Origin: JAHRVQ01 sp051278195
Lineage (GTDB): Bacteria; Pseudomonadota; Gammaproteobacteria; Pseudomonadales; Azotimanducaceae
NCBI GenBank assembly: GCA_051278195.1
Contig: JBNMQM010000015.1
Coordinates: 1-64,000, forward strand
Length of the DNA stretch: 64,000 bases
Reading direction: 5' to 3'
Shown piece by piece: positions 60,518 to 64,000 of the stretch (position 1 is its first letter; every line of letters starts with the position of its first letter). A program made the position numbers and the translations under genes. The notes beneath the pieces are model-generated. The model searched no databases. It was given only the letters and a program-made list of their open reading frames with translations, and was not told where the DNA came from.

Positions 60518-60952
60518 GTGGACGAGTATAAGCACATACTAGTTGCAGTAGATCTAACAGAAGAATCTCATCATGTCGCAAGGCGTGCTTGTAAACTTCG
60601 TACGGCCAGCAATGCGATGATCAGTTGCCTTCACGTTATTGAACCATTGAGTCTCGCCTACGGTGGTGACATTCCGATGGATCTATCCACGATCCAGGAA
60701 CAAATACAGGAAACTGCTAAAACCCACCTCGCCGAGTTCGCCAAAACCTTATCCATTCCCGAGGAAAACCAGCACCTTATTTTTGGCCGACCGGAAACAG
60801 AAATTCATGCTATGGCCAACCAGATCAACGCTGACCTTATTGTCGTCGGCAGCCATGGTCGTCACGGTCTTGCCTTGCTTCTTGGCTCAACTGCGAATGG
60901 GGTGCTACACGGTGCACCTTGCGATGTGCTCGCTGTCAGGGTTGGCAACTAA
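60518..60952 (+). CDS. Universal stress protein (UspA family)
   Basis: The product is 144 residues from a GTG with AAGAGGA upstream. The Usp fold is clear: KHILVAVDLTEESHHVARRA at the N-terminus and the ATP-site motif LIVVGSHGRHGLALLLGSTA near the end, with final PCDVLAVRV. The GxxG(9)G(S/T) motif suggests the ATP-binding subclass. It is a small cytoplasmic stress protein; the next gene starts 77 bp downstream. Confidence 0.92.
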   Translation: MDEYKHILVAVDLTEESHHVARRACKLRTASNAMISCLHVIEPLSLAYGGDIPMDLSTIQEQIQETAKTHLAEFAKTLSIPEENQHLIFGRPETEIHAMANQINADLIVVGSHGRHGLALLLGSTANGVLHGAPCDVLAVRVGN

Positions 60953-61029
60953 CGTCAGCGCAAAACTGCTTACGTTCTTTTTACAAACAGGCTAAGGTCT
61001 CCTCCGTTAGTTTTGACAGTCAAAAAGCA

Positions 61030-63009
61030 ATGCAGTTGGTTCGAATATTTTTAGCAGTACTTGCCTGTTCAAGTACAACAACATCCCACGCCAGCTTCAA
61101 CTTCAGCGGCGACCAACTTGCCGATGAATCCCGGTACGAGCAACGCGAGCGCTACAAAAAACTCCTTTACCAGATTAAGACCAATCAACACAGTCGCTAT
61201 GAATCCGGTAAAGCCGCGCTCGCCAACTACCCGCTTTACCCCTATCTCGAGTATCAAAGCCTCATCTTTCGCCTGTCTAAGCAGACCTCGGCAAGCATCG
61301 ATGAATTCGTCACACAATACGGCGACACCCCACTGGCTGGACAACTCCTGCAGAACTGGCTGTATTCATTGGGCAAACGTGGTGAGTGGAAAACATTCGA
61401 GTCTCACTTTGATGCCAACGCAGATAACACAAAGGAGAACGCCTGTTATCACGCTTACACCATGTGGCGTGCAAATCGAATAGACGAGGCACTGCGGAAG
61501 GCGAAAGACCTGTGGCTGGTTCCCTTTTCGCAACCCGATGAGTGCGATCCCATCTTCAAAGTCTGGCGTGACGCTGACGGTCTCAGCCGAGAAGTCGCTT
61601 GGCAACGATATGAATCGGCCATCACAAAAAACCAGATCACACTCGGCACATATCTCGAACGATTCCTCGATAGAGCCGATAAATCAGCAGCGGCCAGACT
61701 AAAACGGTTCCATACCAAACCAAGGCAGCTAAACCGTAAAACTGCAGCTGGGCCTGATTCCGAGCGAGGTCGTTTTATCGTCAGCCATGGTATTGAGCGC
61801 CTCGCAAGACGAGATGCCAAACAAGCACTGGAGACGCTGAACCAGATCCGCGGTCAATACCAGTTTAGCCCGGAAACGTTGACCCACTTGTACACCGAAA
61901 TAGGTATCCGGCTTGCCCGCAACCCCAATACCTTAGGGTTGCTTGAGGATCTACCCATTGACCTGACCGCAGACGAAAAACTGGTCGAAGCGCAGCTGCT
62001 CACCCATCTTAAACAGCTTAACTGGAGTACCGCGCTGGTGTTTCTGAATTTGCTACCCGATGAATCGCAAGCATCTCTACGCTGGCAATACTGGCAAGCC
62101 AGAATACTGTTGGGTTCGGGTTCTGCAGCTGACGTTCAAGAGGGGCGTGATATTTTTATCAACCTTTCAAAGGAGCGAAGTTTCTATGGATTTATGGCTG
62201 CCGACACGTTGAAGCTCCCCTACAGCTATGAAGACACGCCAGAGGCGATTAGTCATGAACAGGTTCATGCGCTAGAAGAAACACCAGGTATTCAACGAGC
62301 ACTGGAGCTGTTCGCTCTGGATGAAAAGACCCGTGCACGGCGCGAGTGGAATTTCACAACCCAGGATTTCTCGGATATCGAACTGCGCATCGCCGCAAGG
62401 GTTGCAGAGAAATGGGGATGGCACGAACAGGCGATACGCGCCATGATCACCGCTAAAGCCTGGGACGATCTTGGCCCACGATTCCCTATTGCTTACCGAG
62501 ATAATTTCATCACAGGCGCCAGAACCGAAGATATTCCGCTAACCTGGAGCATGGCCATCGCGCGACAAGAAAGTGCCTTTATGACCGATGCAAAGAGCTC
62601 TGCTGGTGCTCTCGGACTGATGCAGTTAATGCCTGCAACCGCTCGACAGGTAGCTCGAGAACAAGGCATTCCGCTGCGCTCCAGCAACCAACTGACGGAC
62701 CCGCTCACGAACATCCAGCTCGGCACCGCCTATCTGGGCAAGATGTTCAGACGCTTTAACCACAACAGAATTCTGGCCTCGGCTGCGTATAACGCGGGCC
62801 CAAAAAGAGTGTCGGGTTGGCTCGACTCCTCATTACCACTCGATGTCTGGATTGAAACTATTCCATTTTCAGAGACTCGGAACTATGTTCAAAATGTTCT
62901 TGTCTTCTCCTCGATTTACAGTCGAAAATTGGGTCAGAACACGCCTCTTATCTTCGCTCATGAGCGACGAGACTTTTCAAACCCTGAGGTAGGACTCAAC
63001 AGCCCCTAA
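61030..63009 (+). CDS. slt: Soluble lytic murein transglycosylase (Slt70-like)
   Basis: The product is 659 residues from the ATG at 61030; the longer frame into the stress-protein gene is rejected because a signal peptide starts here (LVRIFLAVLACSSTTTSHA). A long alpha-superhelical U-domain (about 30-480) precedes the catalytic goose-type lysozyme domain. Catalytic Glu514 lies in MAIARQESAF, then SAGALGLMQLMPATA and ILASAAYNAGP. It cleaves peptidoglycan glycan strands, producing 1,6-anhydro-muropeptides in the periplasm. Confidence 0.95.
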   Translation: MQLVRIFLAVLACSSTTTSHASFNFSGDQLADESRYEQRERYKKLLYQIKTNQHSRYESGKAALANYPLYPYLEYQSLIFRLSKQTSASIDEFVTQYGDTPLAGQLLQNWLYSLGKRGEWKTFESHFDANADNTKENACYHAYTMWRANRIDEALRKAKDLWLVPFSQPDECDPIFKVWRDADGLSREVAWQRYESAITKNQITLGTYLERFLDRADKSAAARLKRFHTKPRQLNRKTAAGPDSERGRFIVSHGIERLARRDAKQALETLNQIRGQYQFSPETLTHLYTEIGIRLARNPNTLGLLEDLPIDLTADEKLVEAQLLTHLKQLNWSTALVFLNLLPDESQASLRWQYWQARILLGSGSAADVQEGRDIFINLSKERSFYGFMAADTLKLPYSYEDTPEAISHEQVHALEETPGIQRALELFALDEKTRARREWNFTTQDFSDIELRIAARVAEKWGWHEQAIRAMITAKAWDDLGPRFPIAYRDNFITGARTEDIPLTWSMAIARQESAFMTDAKSSAGALGLMQLMPATARQVAREQGIPLRSSNQLTDPLTNIQLGTAYLGKMFRRFNHNRILASAAYNAGPKRVSGWLDSSLPLDVWIETIPFSETRNYVQNVLVFSSIYSRKLGQNTPLIFAHERRDFSNPEVGLNSP

Positions 63010-63083
63010 AACCTCGCAAGCCTCAATATTTGAACTATCATTAATGAATCTTGGACAGCCAAGCCTAGAATTGAGGAAGTCGA

Positions 63084-63620
63084 ATGTCTGCCACCAGTGG
63101 ATCAGACCTGGATGCAAGTTGGAGTCACATCAAAGAAACACTCACAATGCTACAGCTATCGGCGGCACAGATTCGCTCGTCTATGCAAGATGGGGACATC
63201 TCTATCAATGAACTGAGTCATTCGCTTGGCACAATATCAACGAGCGCCCAGCAGATTCGTGAATTATTAAACGAAAACCCAAGTGATGCAGGCATCTATG
63301 CTGAAAACATTCGCACCGAGGTTCAAAGAGGTATTGTCGCTTGCCAGTTTCATGACCGAGTTACTCAACGCCTCTGTCATGTCACAGACTCGCTTCAGCA
63401 CCTTGGAGATTTAATTTCTTCTCATGAAGACTCTACCGATCCTGACAACTGGCAAAAGCTACAAGAAGAAATCCGCAACAGCTACACCATGGATTCAGAA
63501 CGAATTATGTTCGAGCACATTATGACGGGTGCCAGCGTTGAAGAAGCACTGGAAATCTACCAATACCATTTCAACGCCGCCCCTGATGGTAACAGCGGCG
63601 ACGAGATCGAACTGTTTTAG
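63084..63620 (+). CDS. Helical coiled-coil protein of unknown function (CheZ-like motif)
   Basis: The product is 178 residues with GAGGAAG before the ATG. It is almost entirely helical (ELSHSLGTISTSAQQIRELL, GIVACQFHDRVTQRLCHVTD). The FHDRVTQRL segment recalls the FQDxTGQ motif of CheZ-type phosphatases. It lacks a signal peptide and any recognised domain. Its stop overlaps the GTG start of an EAL/HDOD gene (TAGTG), so both are translated together and probably act in one signalling path. Confidence 0.7.
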   Translation: MSATSGSDLDASWSHIKETLTMLQLSAAQIRSSMQDGDISINELSHSLGTISTSAQQIRELLNENPSDAGIYAENIRTEVQRGIVACQFHDRVTQRLCHVTDSLQHLGDLISSHEDSTDPDNWQKLQEEIRNSYTMDSERIMFEHIMTGASVEEALEIYQYHFNAAPDGNSGDEIELF

Positions 63621-64000
63621 TGATAAATGAACGCGTCCTCATGGCTCGGCAGCCCATCTATGATCGCGAGATCAATATCGTCGCGTACGAACTTCTGTTT
63701 CGTCAATACAGTGAGCATGAAGCCGGTGTGATCGATGGTGATGCAGCGACGTCTGAGTTGCTAATTGATGCTTTTACTCAATGGGACATCAGAGAAATTG
63801 TCGGTGACACCCGGGCATTCGTCAATTTCACCAAGGCTCTCATTGGCAGGCCACTACCCTTTGACAAGCGCCATCTTGTCATCGAAGTCCTAGAAGACGT
63901 TATTATCGACGATAGCCTAGTCCAAGACTTAAAACGCTTATCAGAAGATGGCTACACAATTGCTCTCGACGACTTCATCCACACAGAAAAAGCTAACGAA
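63620..64000 (+). CDS. EAL/HDOD (YuxH-type) signalling protein, N-terminal part (runs off right edge)
   Basis: The frame is open from the GTG at 63620, whose first base is the last of the previous stop, to the window end (127 codons). The N-terminus (MINERVLMARQPIYDREINI, then VAYELLFR) matches the family start, favouring the GTG over the ATG at 63641. The EAL motif is degenerate (IEVLED for the usual EAL), as in many YuxH proteins that lack phosphodiesterase activity. A C-terminal HDOD domain is expected but lies outside the window. Confidence 0.85.
   Translation, partial: MINERVLMARQPIYDREINIVAYELLFRQYSEHEAGVIDGDAATSELLIDAFTQWDIREIVGDTRAFVNFTKALIGRPLPFDKRHLVIEVLEDVIIDDSLVQDLKRLSEDGYTIALDDFIHTEKANE

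Overview
The window is ordinary chromosome of a gammaproteobacterium, most likely marine or from another sodium-rich habitat. It carries a complete Na+-translocating NADH:quinone oxidoreductase operon (nqrABCDEF), ttcA, yheU, csiV, mfd, topA and a lexA gene with an Escherichia coli-type double SOS box. From memory, the block nqr - long GAPDH - mfd - csiV-like - methylthioinosine phosphorylase - (gap) - lexA - topA follows the gene order of Pseudomonas, so a relative of the Pseudomonadales is plausible. The species cannot be named from sequence alone. I saw no insertion sequence, phage gene, CRISPR array, rRNA or tRNA.

Layout. (1) 1-12.7 kb is a cell-surface region. The end of a DUF11-repeat protein on the + strand faces a four-gene minus-strand operon of two mid-size exported proteins, one small exported protein and a 2474-residue protein. 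That large protein combines cadherin-like, duplicated Ig-like, DUF11, SdrD-B-like, OmpA-peptidoglycan-binding and C-terminal beta-barrel regions. A 436-bp upstream gap holds a candidate structured leader RNA. (2) 13.1-20.6 kb has yheU, a TorR-like response regulator and a 2105-residue hybrid histidine kinase whose N-terminal Ser/Thr-kinase-like domain has lost its catalytic aspartate. (3) 20.6-28.5 kb has ttcA, a polysaccharide deacetylase, the tesA/ybbA/ybbP cluster, a ygjP-type metallohydrolase, a decayed response regulator-SpoIIE phosphatase pseudogene and bolA. (4) 28.5-35.7 kb is a signalling island: a CHASE2-adenylate cyclase, a FecR-domain protein, an FHA protein, a PP2C phosphatase and a CHASE2-Ser/Thr kinase. 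(5) 35.8-39.4 kb has yaaA, an NAD-kinase-fold protein, a MORN-repeat protein and a Nudix hydrolase. (6) 39.4-56.1 kb has nqrA-F, the long GAPDH, a membrane-anchored aspartic protease, mfd, csiV, MTI phosphorylase, a SapC-family protein, an MscS channel and a SPOR protein. (7) 56.2-64 kb has lexA, topA, an uncharacterised membrane-anchored protein, a universal stress protein, slt, a coiled-coil protein and the start of an EAL/HDOD protein running off the right edge.

How the parts fit. The two CHASE2 proteins share a sensor but differ in output (cAMP versus Ser/Thr phosphorylation). With FHA (phosphothreonine reader) and PP2C (eraser) they form a complete write-read-erase phosphosignalling unit, with no type VI secretion genes nearby. 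The 1-12.7 kb operon looks like a large outer-membrane platform with co-expressed secreted partners and is the best candidate for an undescribed system. Several genes appear to start with TTG or GTG; I chose starts by Shine-Dalgarno position, signal peptides and family alignment from memory.
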